A DNA stretch of 64,000 nucleotides from Devosia oryzisoli (GCF_014837245.1 NZ_JACYFU010000001.1:248001-312000), one strand, 5' to 3'; positions 1 to 9,193 are shown, numbered from the stretch's first letter. The notes: generated by a model not told the origin, from the letters alone. A program made the numbers and translations.

Positions 1-2238
1 GAAGGCCCCGACAAGACTTGGGCTGCCCGGTTCGTCCGCATGGACATGCGCGGTCTGCTTGTCTTCGAGCGTGCCGACTGCCCCGATTTCACGGTCGCTG
101 TCCCGCTCTTCAAGCGCATGCGTTCGGACGGCAGGGCCGTACGGGTTCCGGTGAAGCTACGGACCCGGAAGAGCCCGCTCGAGCTCGGGGATGTCGACCC
201 GACCAACCTGCTCGATCCCGAGGAAACCGGCATCACCGTGACGGAGCAGTCGCGCCGCCTGAAGAAGGTCGAGATCTTCAACCATGCGAAGGACGTCCGC
301 TGGTTCGTGGTGGAGGCTGACGAGAAGCCGCTGCTCACCCGCGGCCATGCCGGCATCCGGGACTTCATCCAGTCCAAGGAAGCGGAGGCGCGCCGCAACG
401 GCGTCACCTTCATCCCTTCTGCACCGACCCTGCTGCGGGCCATCGACCAGTGCGGGGTCTTCCAGTCCCGCCCGCTCTCCGCGTTCTTCTACGACTACGG
501 CAAGCACGACAAGCTCCGCCGCTGGCACCCCGCGGTCATCCGCGAGGCCGACAAGATGGTGCAGGCCTACTGGCACCCGGACAAGAAGCCGCTGCACGAG
601 GTCCGCAATGACTTCTGGGACGCCATCAACTCCGAGATCAACGGCCTGAAGGCCAAGCGGCTGCCGGTGCCCCCTTCCTTGCGCAAGCCGTCCAAGGAAT
701 GTGTTCGTCTCTGGATCAACCTCGCCGAAGACTGGTACCGCTGGAAGGAGCGTTATGGGCAGCTTGCCGCCGACGCCCGCTTCCGCGGTCGCGGCAAGCA
801 CATCGAGGCGACGCGTCCGCTCGAATACGTGACGTTCGATCACACGATCGTGGACTGCTGGGCCTTGGTGGAGGACGAGGACGGCAACATCCTCCTGGTC
901 GAGAAGCCCACCCTCACGCTCGCGGTGGACGTTTTCACCCGCATGCGCGTGGGCGCGGTGCTCACCTACGAGCCGCCCTCCATTTACACGGTCAACCTCT
1001 GCCTCAAGCAGGTGATCCGCTTCAAGGACTTTCTGGTCGACGAATTCGGCGAGGTGAAGGGTGCCTGCGACGGTTGGGGCAAGCCCAAGTGCATCATCGT
1101 CGACAACGGCTGGGAATTCGTCGGCATGTCCTTCCAGGCCACCTGCGAAGCTGCCGGCATCTCGGTGATTTGGGCACCCATCCGCACGCCCCAGTTCAAG
1201 GCCGTGGTCGAGCAGGCGTTCGACGACCTCAACGAGCATGTCTGGCACCGCCTCCCGGGAGGCATCCCGCTCACCCCGCAACTCCGGGCCAAGCTGGGCA
1301 TCGACAACCGCGTCAACTCGGCCCATACGATCCGCCAGTTGGAATACCTGATGTGGCACCACCTGGTGCACGTTCGCCACCTCGAGCCCAACGCGGAAAT
1401 CGGCTGTGCCCCGGCGCAGAAGTGGGCCCAGGGGATTCAGAACAAGTCACGGGCCACCGTCGACGATCCTGCCTTGTTCGACGGTCTTCTCGGCCAGGGC
1501 AAGCGGTGCGTCCTCACCCCGCAGGGTGTGGCCGTCGATGGCCAGCGCTTCCACGATCCCGAGATCACCTCCGAGCTGCTCAACCGCCTGCTCAAGTACG
1601 GGCGCAAGAAGCACGTCAAGGGGTCCTTCCACAAGACGGGCAACGTCGACGTTTACGTCACGTGCGACCGCGTCGACGCCAGCTACGTGATGATCTGGGA
1701 CTTCGACCGCCGCAAGTCGGTCAGGATGCCCAATGTGAAATCCCGCTACACGCAGGGCACCAGCTGGAAGGTGGTCGAGGCGGTCGAAGCCTTCGCCACC
1801 GCCCAGAGCATCGCCTTCCATGACGAGGACGCGATGATCGCGGCGAGGGCCGCCTACAACCGTATGATCCGCTCACAGCTGCCGATCGAAGGTTTCGGCA
1901 AGGCCCGCAAGCGTGCCGCCGAAATCGACAAGGCCCCAAGTCTCGTCCCGGGCGACCGTGTCATCGAGCAAGCGGTGCAGGCGACGCCTGACGGGAGTGC
2001 CGACGTTCGCCACGACACGGCGGCGATCCACCGGACCGACGACCGTATCCCCTCCATCGGGCGCGATCGCGGGAAGCCCAAGCGGGAGAAAAAGCCCCGC
2101 GACAGCCCCGGCAAGGCCCGATCGCCGGAGCTTCCGGTCGTCGCCCTCGCGTCCCGAGCCCCGTCCCACACCGAAGACTTCGCCTTGTCCGACCCTATGG
2201 ACTTCCTGCGCCAACTCGCAGCTGCAGATCAGGAGTAA
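1..2238 (+). CDS. tniA: Transposase TniA/TnsB-type DDE integrase, 5' end outside window
   Basis: This is the catalytic subunit of a Tn5053/Tn7-like transposon, which cuts and joins the element ends. The frame is open from base 1, so the first ATG at base 40 is probably not the true start. Counting from that Met, the catalytic triad is visible: D267 in FDHTIVD, D355 in IIVDNGWEF and E391 in VVEQAFDD. This is the Mu/TnsB arrangement. A basic, proline-rich tail (residues about 640-700) fits the region that contacts the ATPase partner in this family. It lies 5 bp before tniB in the same direction, which indicates one operon. No TnsA-type nuclease is seen in the window, so replicative (cointegrate-forming) transposition is possible but inferred. 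Confidence 0.93.
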   Translation, partial: EGPDKTWAARFVRMDMRGLLVFERADCPDFTVAVPLFKRMRSDGRAVRVPVKLRTRKSPLELGDVDPTNLLDPEETGITVTEQSRRLKKVEIFNHAKDVRWFVVEADEKPLLTRGHAGIRDFIQSKEAEARRNGVTFIPSAPTLLRAIDQCGVFQSRPLSAFFYDYGKHDKLRRWHPAVIREADKMVQAYWHPDKKPLHEVRNDFWDAINSEINGLKAKRLPVPPSLRKPSKECVRLWINLAEDWYRWKERYGQLAADARFRGRGKHIEATRPLEYVTFDHTIVDCWALVEDEDGNILLVEKPTLTLAVDVFTRMRVGAVLTYEPPSIYTVNLCLKQVIRFKDFLVDEFGEVKGACDGWGKPKCIIVDNGWEFVGMSFQATCEAAGISVIWAPIRTPQFKAVVEQAFDDLNEHVWHRLPGGIPLTPQLRAKLGIDNRVNSAHTIRQLEYLMWHHLVHVRHLEPNAEIGCAPAQKWAQGIQNKSRATVDDPALFDGLLGQGKRCVLTPQGVAVDGQRFHDPEITSELLNRLLKYGRKKHVKGSFHKTGNVDVYVTCDRVDASYVMIWDFDRRKSVRMPNVKSRYTQGTSWKVVEAVEAFATAQSIAFHDEDAMIAARAAYNRMIRSQLPIEGFGKARKRAAEIDKAPSLVPGDRVIEQAVQATPDGSADVRHDTAAIHRTDDRIPSIGRDRGKPKREKKPRDSPGKARSPELPVVALASRAPSHTEDFALSDPMDFLRQLAAADQE

Positions 2239-2243
2239 ACACC

Positions 2244-3272
2244 ATGAACAAGATCGTCTCCCCCTCCAACATCGCCATGATCACCAGTGCTGTCTGGACC
2301 ACCTTCGAATCCCTGCACATCACCCACGATGCTCTCGCCAAGGCCCATGAGCAGTTCGATGCCGTCCGCCTGGCGCACGCCAAGACCAAGAACAACGGCA
2401 AGCCTCGCCGTTGCCTCTGCATCTTCGCCCCGTCCCATTCGGGCAAGAGCCACACGGTGAGCAGCTACATCCACAATACCGTGCTGCCGCGCCTCGTGAC
2501 GGAAGACCCGTCGCTGGCGGCCATGGATGCGGACGAATTGGCCCGCAAGCAGAAGAAGGTCGTGCACGTGACCCTGTCCGCCCAGGCGACCCCGAAGAGC
2601 TTGGCGACGGATATCCTGATCGCCCTCGGGGACCCGGATCCGGACAAGGGCACCAAGCCCACGCTTTGGGGAAGGGTCTACAAGTTGATCGCCAAGCTGG
2701 AGGTCGAGCTGCTGATTATCGATGAAGTGCAGCACCTTGCGAACAAGCGCATTAAGATCACCGAAACCGGCGACCCCATCGTCTTCGACCATTCGCGCGA
2801 CCAGAACGTGGCCGACACCCTGAAGGTCATGATGATCCGCGGGTCAGTCCCCTTGGTCTTCATGGGCATCCTGCAGGCCCGCGATCTCGTGATGGCGAGC
2901 ACACAGTTCAAGGGTCGAGTCCTCGACGAGATCGACTTCGAGACTCCCCGCTGGGCGGTGGAGAAGGAACGCCTCGACTTCATGTCCTTCTGCGGGCGCC
3001 TGGCGCTCAAGCTCAAGGAGACCGGCCTGTTCGAGGAGCCGCCCCCGCTCGTCCACGACGACATCCCCAGCCGGCTCTATGTCGCATCGCGGGGTCGCCT
3101 CGGTCTGCTCTGCCGCATCGTCGAGAAGGCGACCATCCTCGCACTCACCCGCGGCAACAAGGTGCTCACCCGCAAGGACCTCGAGGAAGCCGTGGACATC
3201 ATCATCGTGGGACGCGGCGAGCTGGCCGAGAACCCGTTCCATTCGGCCTCCAAAAGCCTGGAGCTGGTCTGA
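2244..3272 (+). CDS. tniB: Transposition AAA+ ATPase TniB/TnsC-type
   Basis: This is a 342-residue AAA+ ATPase that links target selection (TniQ) to the transposase (TniA). The Walker A segment PSHSGKSHT lies near residues 63-71 and the Walker B segment LLIIDEVQHL near 153-162. The C-terminal part (YVASRGRLGLLCRIVEKA) resembles the AAA lid region of TniB proteins. The length is typical for the family. It starts 5 bp after tniA, and its TGA shares one base with the tniQ ATG, so the three genes look translationally coupled. Confidence 0.93.
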   Translation: MNKIVSPSNIAMITSAVWTTFESLHITHDALAKAHEQFDAVRLAHAKTKNNGKPRRCLCIFAPSHSGKSHTVSSYIHNTVLPRLVTEDPSLAAMDADELARKQKKVVHVTLSAQATPKSLATDILIALGDPDPDKGTKPTLWGRVYKLIAKLEVELLIIDEVQHLANKRIKITETGDPIVFDHSRDQNVADTLKVMMIRGSVPLVFMGILQARDLVMASTQFKGRVLDEIDFETPRWAVEKERLDFMSFCGRLALKLKETGLFEEPPPLVHDDIPSRLYVASRGRLGLLCRIVEKATILALTRGNKVLTRKDLEEAVDIIIVGRGELAENPFHSASKSLELV

Positions 3273-5218
3273 TGCCCAGGCTGCCCATCCCCGTAAGCAT
3301 CGCGGAGGACGAGCACCTGGCCGGCGCCCTTTGCCGGGCGACGTCGGCGAACGGTCGCCGCTTCCCTTCGGAGGTTCTGGCCCTCGTCGATATCGAGACG
3401 TTGCACCCGGCGAGCATCGCAGCCAGCCTCGATGAGGTGGATGCCACCGGTCTCGCCGAACTGCTTGGAACGGAGGTGGCGTCGCTGCGGCGTGCCACCC
3501 ACCCCATCGCGGACGATGGCCGTTGCCTTTTCTTCGGCACGTCCATCCGCACCAAGCATCGCGAGGGCCCGGTCCGCCGCGTCTCGCCCCGCGGGCTTGC
3601 CGAAGCGCCCTATATCCGCGCCATGTGGCAACTCAGGCCGATCGGATTCGATCCCCGCACCAAGGAGCTGCTGCTCTCGGAATGCCCGGTATGCGGCGCC
3701 TCCTTGGGGTTCTCCCGTACCTACGGCGTGTGCTTCTGCGACCGTTGTGCGGGAAATGACGAGCTAGGTTTCGTGCAGCCCGCGGTCGACCTCCGCGACT
3801 TCCCGCAGCCGCTCGTCGAGATCGAGGACATGGCGGCACTGGATTTCGTCACCGGCTTGGTCGACCCCGACCGGGCGGTTAGGGAACGGTTCGCTCCGGC
3901 ATTGGACGATGATCTGACCGGCCTCGACCGCGGCGAGATCTTCGACCTGTGCATGGCCATCGTCGGGGTCCTCGATCAGGACCCGAAAAGGGCCGTCACC
4001 TCTCCGGCCAAGCCCACCACGCGTAGCGACTACGAACGTCTGTTCACCCCCGAACGCCTGGCGGAAGCCGGACGGACCATCCTGGACTGGCGTACCGGTT
4101 TCGATAGCTTGTGCGAACGGGCTCGTGCCACATCTCATGATCGCCCGGGCTTCTACGGCATCAAGGCCGAACTCGGACAGGTCTATGCGCTCACTGTGGA
4201 CCGGACGTTAACCGAAAATGTGCGCAAGGTGGTTCGGGAGGCGGTCCTTCGCAACATGGCGACGAGCTCCGCCGGCGTAACCGTGCGGCGGACCGAGCAC
4301 CGCGGTCGCACCGACCTGATCACGTCCCAGCAGGCTGCCGAACGCTTCTGCATTCGCCTGAAGCTCTTCCAACGCCTGGCCAAGACACCGGAGCTGACGC
4401 ATCATCGTGCCCCTGGGACGAAGAAGGGGCCGGTGCTGTTCGTGGCGGAGGAGATCGCGGCCCTCGCGGCATTGCGGGCGGATCTCGAGAGCGCCTCCTC
4501 GGTGGGCCTCCGCCTCGGCATCCCGAAGGGGGCCGTTGCGCAGCTCGCGCAGGCAGGCCTGATCGAGAAGGTGACCGGGCCGGTGCTGCTGACGGTGGTC
4601 GGCAAGAACCAATATCGCCGCTCCACCGTGGATGCCCTGATCCGCGACATCGAAGCCAAGATCGGCAGCGGGCCCACCGGCAGCTTCCATATCCGGCTCA
4701 GCAAGGCCATGTACCGGATGCCGGCTGGCGAAAAGCCGTGGGTTGCGCTCGTCCATGCCGTGCTGGCGGGCCGTTTGGCCGTGTTCGAGGTGTCAGGTCG
4801 CCTGAGCGCCACCCTGGTCAAGCTTGCGGCATCTTCCTTTGAGGAGGTGGTGGCAGCCGTCGCCGGTGAGGCTGGCACCAGCGACGCCGTCGAGCCTATG
4901 GTCACCCGTGCCGAGGCAGCCGACATCCTGGGGATCACGGTGGCTACGGTGATCGGCATGATCGATGCCGACCTGTTGCCCAAGCACGGGTCCGGTGTCT
5001 GCAACCTGCGCCGCGCCGACGTCGTGCGGGCCGCCCGGACCTATCTCTCCACCGCCGAGGCCTCTCGCCTTCTCGGCGTGGGTTATCGCTGGGTTCGAGG
5101 CAAGCTGGCGGAGGGCGGAATCGAGCCTGTGGCCGAACTCAGCGAGCACCGCGGTATCCTCTATGACCGAGAACAGGTCACGCGCTGGCTCGCCACCTCG
5201 CGGAAGGGCGCGGCATGA
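3272..5218 (+). CDS. tniQ: TniQ/TnsD-like target-selection protein
   Basis: This is a 648-residue TniQ-family protein, which in related elements chooses the insertion target and recruits the ATPase. The N-terminus (LPIPVSIAEDEHLAGAL) matches the start of TniQ domains. A zinc-finger-like cysteine group lies around residues 138-164 (ECPVCG ... CFCDRC). Two helix-turn-helix-like segments near the C-terminus, TRAEAADILGITVATVIGM and STAEASRLLGVGYRWVRGK, look like DNA-binding modules. The protein is longer than the compact TniQ of Tn5053 or CAST elements and closer in size to TnsD, which binds a specific attachment site. It overlaps tniB by one base and the next ORF by four. Confidence 0.88.
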   Translation: MPRLPIPVSIAEDEHLAGALCRATSANGRRFPSEVLALVDIETLHPASIAASLDEVDATGLAELLGTEVASLRRATHPIADDGRCLFFGTSIRTKHREGPVRRVSPRGLAEAPYIRAMWQLRPIGFDPRTKELLLSECPVCGASLGFSRTYGVCFCDRCAGNDELGFVQPAVDLRDFPQPLVEIEDMAALDFVTGLVDPDRAVRERFAPALDDDLTGLDRGEIFDLCMAIVGVLDQDPKRAVTSPAKPTTRSDYERLFTPERLAEAGRTILDWRTGFDSLCERARATSHDRPGFYGIKAELGQVYALTVDRTLTENVRKVVREAVLRNMATSSAGVTVRRTEHRGRTDLITSQQAAERFCIRLKLFQRLAKTPELTHHRAPGTKKGPVLFVAEEIAALAALRADLESASSVGLRLGIPKGAVAQLAQAGLIEKVTGPVLLTVVGKNQYRRSTVDALIRDIEAKIGSGPTGSFHIRLSKAMYRMPAGEKPWVALVHAVLAGRLAVFEVSGRLSATLVKLAASSFEEVVAAVAGEAGTSDAVEPMVTRAEAADILGITVATVIGMIDADLLPKHGSGVCNLRRADVVRAARTYLSTAEASRLLGVGYRWVRGKLAEGGIEPVAELSEHRGILYDREQVTRWLATSRKGAA

Positions 5219-5736
5219 CCAGCATGGCTGGACGCGAAACTCCAATGGATGAACTCGAACGCCGGCGAGCCGAGGCCAAGGTCATGGCACACGAGGCTCC
5301 CCAGGCCGACATGTTCCTCGAGGCCGACCTCGATGCTGCCGGCTCGGCGGAACACATCTCCTCGTTGCTCCGCCGCAAGAAGATCCGTCGCCCTCGGACG
5401 AGCAAGCACGTGATCGTTGAGGATGGTGGCCACCAGCAGCTCGAGTTCGAGTACGCGATCGCCACGGATGTCACCAACGAAACACCCGTAGCTCCGAAGG
5501 CATGCCGTTCAAGGGCGATCGTCATGATGCAGGCTCGTACGTGTGGTCCAATGACCAGCCGTTCGACTTGGGCGTGGTGTTCTGGCGGTCCGGCTCTCCG
5601 GAAGCAACAGATGCATCGCCCGTGCGCAAGGAGGGGTGGGCTGATCCCGCTGGCACGTTCCGATTTGGTGCACGACAGCCGTGGTGTCTCGCCAGATCCA
5701 GCCTTAACCTTCGAGGAACTTGACCTTATCCCGTAA
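5215..5736 (+). CDS. Uncharacterised ORF after tniQ, possibly frameshifted
   Basis: The ORF starts with an ATGA overlap with the tniQ stop, which suggests a fourth operon gene. The first ~95 codons look like real protein: an acidic, alpha-helical start (MDELERRRAEAKVMAHEAP) and a basic RRKKIRRPR patch. From about base 5500 the composition becomes implausible (many R, S, C, P). At that point another forward frame (5502-5723) reads as a sensible, GC3-rich sequence (MPFKGDRHDAGSYVWSNDQP and onward). A one-base change near 5495-5505 would join them. I do not recognise either half. It could be one broken gene or two short overlapping genes. Confidence 0.4.
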   Translation: MTSMAGRETPMDELERRRAEAKVMAHEAPQADMFLEADLDAAGSAEHISSLLRRKKIRRPRTSKHVIVEDGGHQQLEFEYAIATDVTNETPVAPKACRSRAIVMMQARTCGPMTSRSTWAWCSGGPALRKQQMHRPCARRGGLIPLARSDLVHDSRGVSPDPALTFEELDLIP

Positions 5737-5747
5737 AAGGTATAAAT

Positions 5748-6215
5748 ATGCCGGGAGTACAGAAGCCCCTGAGCTGGTTGACCCCGTCGATCAGTGAGCT
5801 CGTTGACCTACCCAGGGCTGTCCGAAGGGAGTTCGGGTACAAGCTGAGTCTTCTGCAGCACGGTGATGAGCAGGAGAGCCCAGACATCAAGAGATTCGGC
5901 GAGGACGACAGGATCGCGCATCTCACGAAGGTCGTCGTCAACGGAGCCGATGGTAACACCTATAGGTTGGCAGCGACCGTTGAATTCGAAGAGGGCATCT
6001 GGGTGATCGACGTTTTCGTCAAGAAATCCAGCTCTGGGATCAGCACACCGCAGAAGGATATCGAAAGGATCGTCAGGCGGCTGAAGAGATTGAAGGACTT
6101 CCGTGCTTCACCCGAAGGCCAGAAAGTCATCCAGGAGATGAAGGCCGAATACGCTGAAGCGGTGCGATTGCAAGAGACGACCGAAATGCCCGGATCGAAA
6201 TACAGGAGAAAATGA
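5748..6215 (+). CDS. higB: HigB-type (Gp49-like) toxin, RelE/ParE superfamily
   Basis: This 155-residue protein has the layout of Gp49-like HigB toxins, which are ribosome-dependent mRNA interferases. It has an N-terminal KPLSWLTPSISELVDLPRAV segment of the family type, a central YRLAATVEFEEGIWVIDVFVKK beta core, and a basic helix (RIVRRLKRLKDFRAS). It starts shortly after an AT-richer stretch with GTAAAAGG upstream, and its stop overlaps the antitoxin start. Codon use (AGA, AGG, AAA) and lower GC differ from the chromosomal genes nearby, consistent with horizontal transfer as transposon cargo. The toxin-first order is typical of HigBA. Function is inferred from family features. Confidence 0.85.
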   Translation: MPGVQKPLSWLTPSISELVDLPRAVRREFGYKLSLLQHGDEQESPDIKRFGEDDRIAHLTKVVVNGADGNTYRLAATVEFEEGIWVIDVFVKKSSSGISTPQKDIERIVRRLKRLKDFRASPEGQKVIQEMKAEYAEAVRLQETTEMPGSKYRRK

Positions 6216-6577
6216 TGGACGAGAAGCTTGTCGCTTACAGAACCGGGAATGTGTTCGCGGACCTCGGCTTGGAAAATCCTGAAGAGGAGCTGGCGAAGGC
6301 ACGTATCGTTGCGAAGATCGCCAGTGTCATTCGAGAGCGCAACTTGACTCAGGCGCAGGCAGCATCGATCACCGGGATAGCTCAACCCAAGATCTCCAGC
6401 ATGGTCCGCGGGCATTTCGAGGAGTTCAGCTCGGACCGACTTTATCGTGTCCTCAATCGACTCGGTGTCAGCGTCATCCTGAAGTTCGAAGAGGAGCCCG
6501 ATTGGAGTCCCGGTCGTACCTTGGTCGCAGATGGTGAGGAGAACTCCGACGAGTCTGCGCCAGCCTTGGCCTTTTAG
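6212..6577 (+). CDS. higA: HigA-type XRE antitoxin
   Basis: This 121-residue antitoxin contains an XRE helix-turn-helix (about residues 30-85; LTQAQAASITGIAQPKISSM). It is preceded by a NVFADLGLENPEEELAKA segment, a hallmark of antitoxins paired with Gp49-like toxins. It would bind and neutralise the upstream toxin and repress the operon. Its ATG overlaps the toxin stop by four bases, so the two are translationally coupled. The C-terminal ~25 residues are acidic and probably flexible. The pair lies between the tni genes and the transposon right end, so it travels with the element. Confidence 0.87.
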   Translation: MMDEKLVAYRTGNVFADLGLENPEEELAKARIVAKIASVIRERNLTQAQAASITGIAQPKISSMVRGHFEEFSSDRLYRVLNRLGVSVILKFEEEPDWSPGRTLVADGEENSDESAPALAF

Positions 6578-6756
6578 CGAGTCGTCGGGATGTCGCAGCT
6601 TGCCGGTCGTGCTCTTCGACCGGGTTACATGAATGCTTGATCGCCGATGCCTCCGCTTGAGGCTCAGACGGCGGAGGCGATTGCCTTAGCGATGTCGTCC
6701 CTTGAAGGACGCGCACATCCACATCTTCGGTAACCAGGCTTGCGCCTGCGTCCCCC

Positions 6757-6791
6757 GGCTCGTCCCTTCAATGGGACGGGCCTTTTCTTTT
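6757..6791 (+). terminator. Intrinsic terminator
   Basis: A 10-bp stem, GGCTCGTCCC with GGGACGGGCC (one G-U pair), encloses a six-base loop and is followed by TTTTCTTTT. It lies 180 bp past higA and would end rightward transcription from the transposon operon before the transposon end. Confidence 0.85.
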
Positions 6792-6828
6792 GTGGCTCAT
6801 CGGGAGCTCGCCTCCGCCACGGCAGCGG

Positions 6829-6970
6829 ATCGACTCAAGAAACGCGGCCAAATGGTGGAAATCGACTCACGATTGGCGGTCGGAGGTCAACATTCGACTC
6901 TTGAAACGTGGTCAGGCCGACTCTAGGCTTTTTGCCGAGCCCCGGATTGCAGGGGTGTATCGACTCAACA
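6829..6970. repeat. Transposon right end: array of five transposase-binding-type repeats
   Basis: The core CGACTC occurs five times in direct orientation, starting at 6831, 6863, 6895, 6918 and 6961 (steps of 32, 32, 23 and 43 bp). Copies share longer matches, for example ATCGACTCAAGAAACG at 6829 and TTCGACTCTTGAAACG at 6893. The last copy ends ATCGACTCAACA at 6970, which reads TGTTGAGTCGAT inward from the outside. This gives the TGT...ACA terminus expected for Tn7/Tn5053-type elements. The next bases, TCTTT (6971-6975), would be a 5-bp target duplication. The left end is outside the window, so the mate cannot be compared. Confidence 0.8.
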
Positions 6971-6985
6971 TCTTTTGGTCGCATT

Positions 6986-7013
6986 AGGCGTCTCCGAAGG
7001 ATCGGGGGCGCCT
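6986..7013. terminator. Hairpin downstream of the mutase gene
   Basis: AGGCGTCTCC pairs with GGGGGCGCCT (two G-U pairs) around an eight-base loop. It lies 36 bp past the mutase stop codon (minus strand) and 15 bp from the transposon end. The T-run is short on both strands (TTTCTC on plus), so it may be a weak bidirectional terminator. Confidence 0.5.
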
Positions 7014-7048
7014 TTCTCGTTCTGTGGGCGACGGCAGAGAAGCGTTGC

Positions 7049-9163
7049 TCAGCGATTGGAGAGCCTCCCCTCGATTTCGTTGAGTACAGAGAAGGCGGCG
7101 TCGAGGACGTTGGTGCCGGGGCCGAAGATGGCGGCGACGCCGGCGGCGTAGAGGGCGTCGTAATCGGGCTCGGGGATGACGCCGCCGACGATGACGCTGA
7201 CGCTGTCGAGGCCGCGGTCGCGTAGCGCGGCGACCAGTTCCGGGACCAGGGTCAGGTGGCCCGCCGCGAGCGAAGAGACGCCCACGGCATCCACCCGGAG
7301 TTCGTCCGCATGCGCGGCCACTTCCGGGGCGGTTTCGAAGAGGTCGCCCATGTGCACCGAAAAGCCGAGATCGGCGAAGGCGGAGGCGATGACCTTGGCG
7401 CCGCGGTCGTGGCCATCCTGGCCCATCTTGGCGATGAAGATGGAGGGTGGTCGGCTGCGGGTCGCGGTGAAGGCGGCGACGCGCTCGGCCACGGCCTTGA
7501 GCTGCGGATCGTCGCCATAGCTTTGCGCGTAGACCCCGGAAATGACCTGGGTGACGGCGCGATAGCGGCCGAACACGTCTTCCATGGCCTGCGAGATTTC
7601 GCCCAGCGTGGCGCGGGCGCGGGCGGCTTCGATGGCCGCCTCGAGCAGATTGCCTTCGTCCATCGCCGCATATTCGCGCAAGGCCGCCAGCATGGATTGG
7701 CACTGCGCCTCGTTGCGCGTGGCGCGAATGCGCTCGAGCTGGGCAATCTGCTCGGCGCGCACGCGGGCATTGTCGATCTGTCGAACCTCGATCTCTTCCT
7801 CGATCTCGACCCGGTAGCGGTTGACGCCGACGATGACATCCTCGCCGCGATCGACGCGGGCCTGGCGGCGGGCGGCGGCTTCCTCGATGGCGAGTTTCGG
7901 CGCGCCGGACTGCACGAAGGCGGTCATGCCGCCCTTGGCTTCGGCTTCGGCAATCAGCGCCTCGGCGCCGGCGACGAGTTGGCTGGTGAGGGCTTCGACG
8001 TAGTAGGAGCCGCCCAGGGGATCGACCACGTCGGTAATGCGGGATTCGTGCTGCAGGATGAGCTGGGTGTTGCGGGCGATGCGGCTCGAAAACTCGGTGG
8101 GCAGCGCGATCGCCTCGTCGAAACTGTTGGTGTGCAGCGACTGCGTGCCGCCCAGGGTTGCGGCCAGCGCCTCGATGGTGGTGCGCACGATATTGTTGTG
8201 CGGGTCCTGCTCGGTGAGGGACACGCCCGACGTCTGGCAATGGGTGCGAAGCATTTTGCTGCGCGGGTCCCTGGCCCCCAGATCGGTCATGATCCGGCTC
8301 CAGAGCTGGCGCGCCGCCCGCAGCTTGGCGACTTCGAGGAAGAAGTTCATGCCGATGCCGAAAAAGAAGCTCAGGCGCCCGGCAAAGGCGTCGATGTCGA
8401 GGCCCCGGGCCTGGGCGGCGCGGACATAGTCCATGCCATCGGCCAGCGTATAGGCCAGCTCCTGCACGGCCGTCGCCCCGGCCTCGTGCATATGGTAGCC
8501 CGAGATGGAGATGGAGTTGAAGCGCGGCATGTGCCGGGCGGTGTGGGCGATGATGTCGCCCACGATGCGCATGGAGGGCTCGGGCGGGTAGATATAGGTG
8601 TTGCGGACCATGAACTCCTTGAGGATGTCGTTCTGGATGGTCCCCTCGAGCTGGGCCTGCTTGACCCCCTGCTCCTCGGCGGCGACGATGAACATGGCGA
8701 GCACCGGGATGACGGCGCCGTTCATGGTCATCGAGACGCTCATGCGGTCGAGCGGAATGCCGTCGAAGAGGATTTTCATGTCCTCGACGCTGTCGATGGC
8801 GACACCGGCCTTGCCGACATCGCCGACGACGCGCGGATGGTCGCTGTCATAGCCGCGATGGGTGGCGAGGTCGAAGGCGACCGAGAGGCCCTTCTGGCCC
8901 TTTTCCAGGGCCTGGCGGTAGAAGGCGTTCGACTCCCGGGCGGTGGAGAAGCCGGCATATTGGCGGATCGTCCAGGGGCGGTTGGCATACATGGTGGCGC
9001 GGACGCCGCGGGTGAACGGCTCGACGCCCGGAATTTCCGAGCCTTCGCCGAAGTAGACGGGCTTGATCGGAATGTCGCCATAGTCGCGGTCGAGGGATGC
9101 GAGCGGCGTGTCACGCAGTTCCTTCTGGGCGAGGGTAGTCCATTTTTCGTCGTGGTCAGACAT
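7049..9163 (-). CDS. scpA: Methylmalonyl-CoA mutase
   Basis: This 704-residue adenosylcobalamin enzyme isomerises (R)-methylmalonyl-CoA to succinyl-CoA, the last step of propionyl-CoA assimilation. The N-terminal catalytic barrel includes [22 protein letters not shown] (here from about residue 48) and the [10 protein letters not shown] segment. The C-terminal B12-binding domain has the base-off motif DGHDRG (about residue 595) with downstream GVSSLAAGH. Length matches the single-chain large subunit. It is the last gene of a minus-strand run with pccB, DUF559 and pccA, separated from pccA by 162 bp containing a REP-like doublet. A Tn7-like element is inserted 78 bp past its stop. mutA, mcmA and bhbA are equivalent names. 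Confidence 0.96.
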   Translation of the reverse strand: MSDHDEKWTTLAQKELRDTPLASLDRDYGDIPIKPVYFGEGSEIPGVEPFTRGVRATMYANRPWTIRQYAGFSTARESNAFYRQALEKGQKGLSVAFDLATHRGYDSDHPRVVGDVGKAGVAIDSVEDMKILFDGIPLDRMSVSMTMNGAVIPVLAMFIVAAEEQGVKQAQLEGTIQNDILKEFMVRNTYIYPPEPSMRIVGDIIAHTARHMPRFNSISISGYHMHEAGATAVQELAYTLADGMDYVRAAQARGLDIDAFAGRLSFFFGIGMNFFLEVAKLRAARQLWSRIMTDLGARDPRSKMLRTHCQTSGVSLTEQDPHNNIVRTTIEALAATLGGTQSLHTNSFDEAIALPTEFSSRIARNTQLILQHESRITDVVDPLGGSYYVEALTSQLVAGAEALIAEAEAKGGMTAFVQSGAPKLAIEEAAARRQARVDRGEDVIVGVNRYRVEIEEEIEVRQIDNARVRAEQIAQLERIRATRNEAQCQSMLAALREYAAMDEGNLLEAAIEAARARATLGEISQAMEDVFGRYRAVTQVISGVYAQSYGDDPQLKAVAERVAAFTATRSRPPSIFIAKMGQDGHDRGAKVIASAFADLGFSVHMGDLFETAPEVAAHADELRVDAVGVSSLAAGHLTLVPELVAALRDRGLDSVSVIVGGVIPEPDYDALYAAGVAAIFGPGTNVLDAAFSVLNEIEGRLSNR

Positions 9164-9193
9164 GGGTTGCTCCCGCAGTTCGAGCGCCTGGCA

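Larger units (their letters stand above)
6578..7048. other. Non-coding right flank of transposon and junction with chromosome
   Basis: This is a gene-free stretch of 471 bp. It holds an 8-bp-stem hairpin (GCCTCCGC at 6649-6656 with GCGGAGGC at 6671-6678), an intrinsic terminator at 6757-6791, the repeat array of the transposon end (6829-6970) and a second hairpin (6986-7013) beside the mutase gene. Short ORFs here show no protein-like composition. Confidence 0.7.

Noticed and set aside
1-6577. Possible CRISPR-associated transposon (CAST)
   Set aside because: tniA-tniB-tniQ resemble the CAST core, but no Cas12k, Cascade gene or repeat-spacer array is seen between tniQ and the right end. The left side of the element is outside the window and was not examined.
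6640-6700. tRNA or riboswitch-like folding after higA
   Set aside because: The 8-bp hairpin has no T-arm, anticodon arm or known aptamer core. I see only a simple stem.
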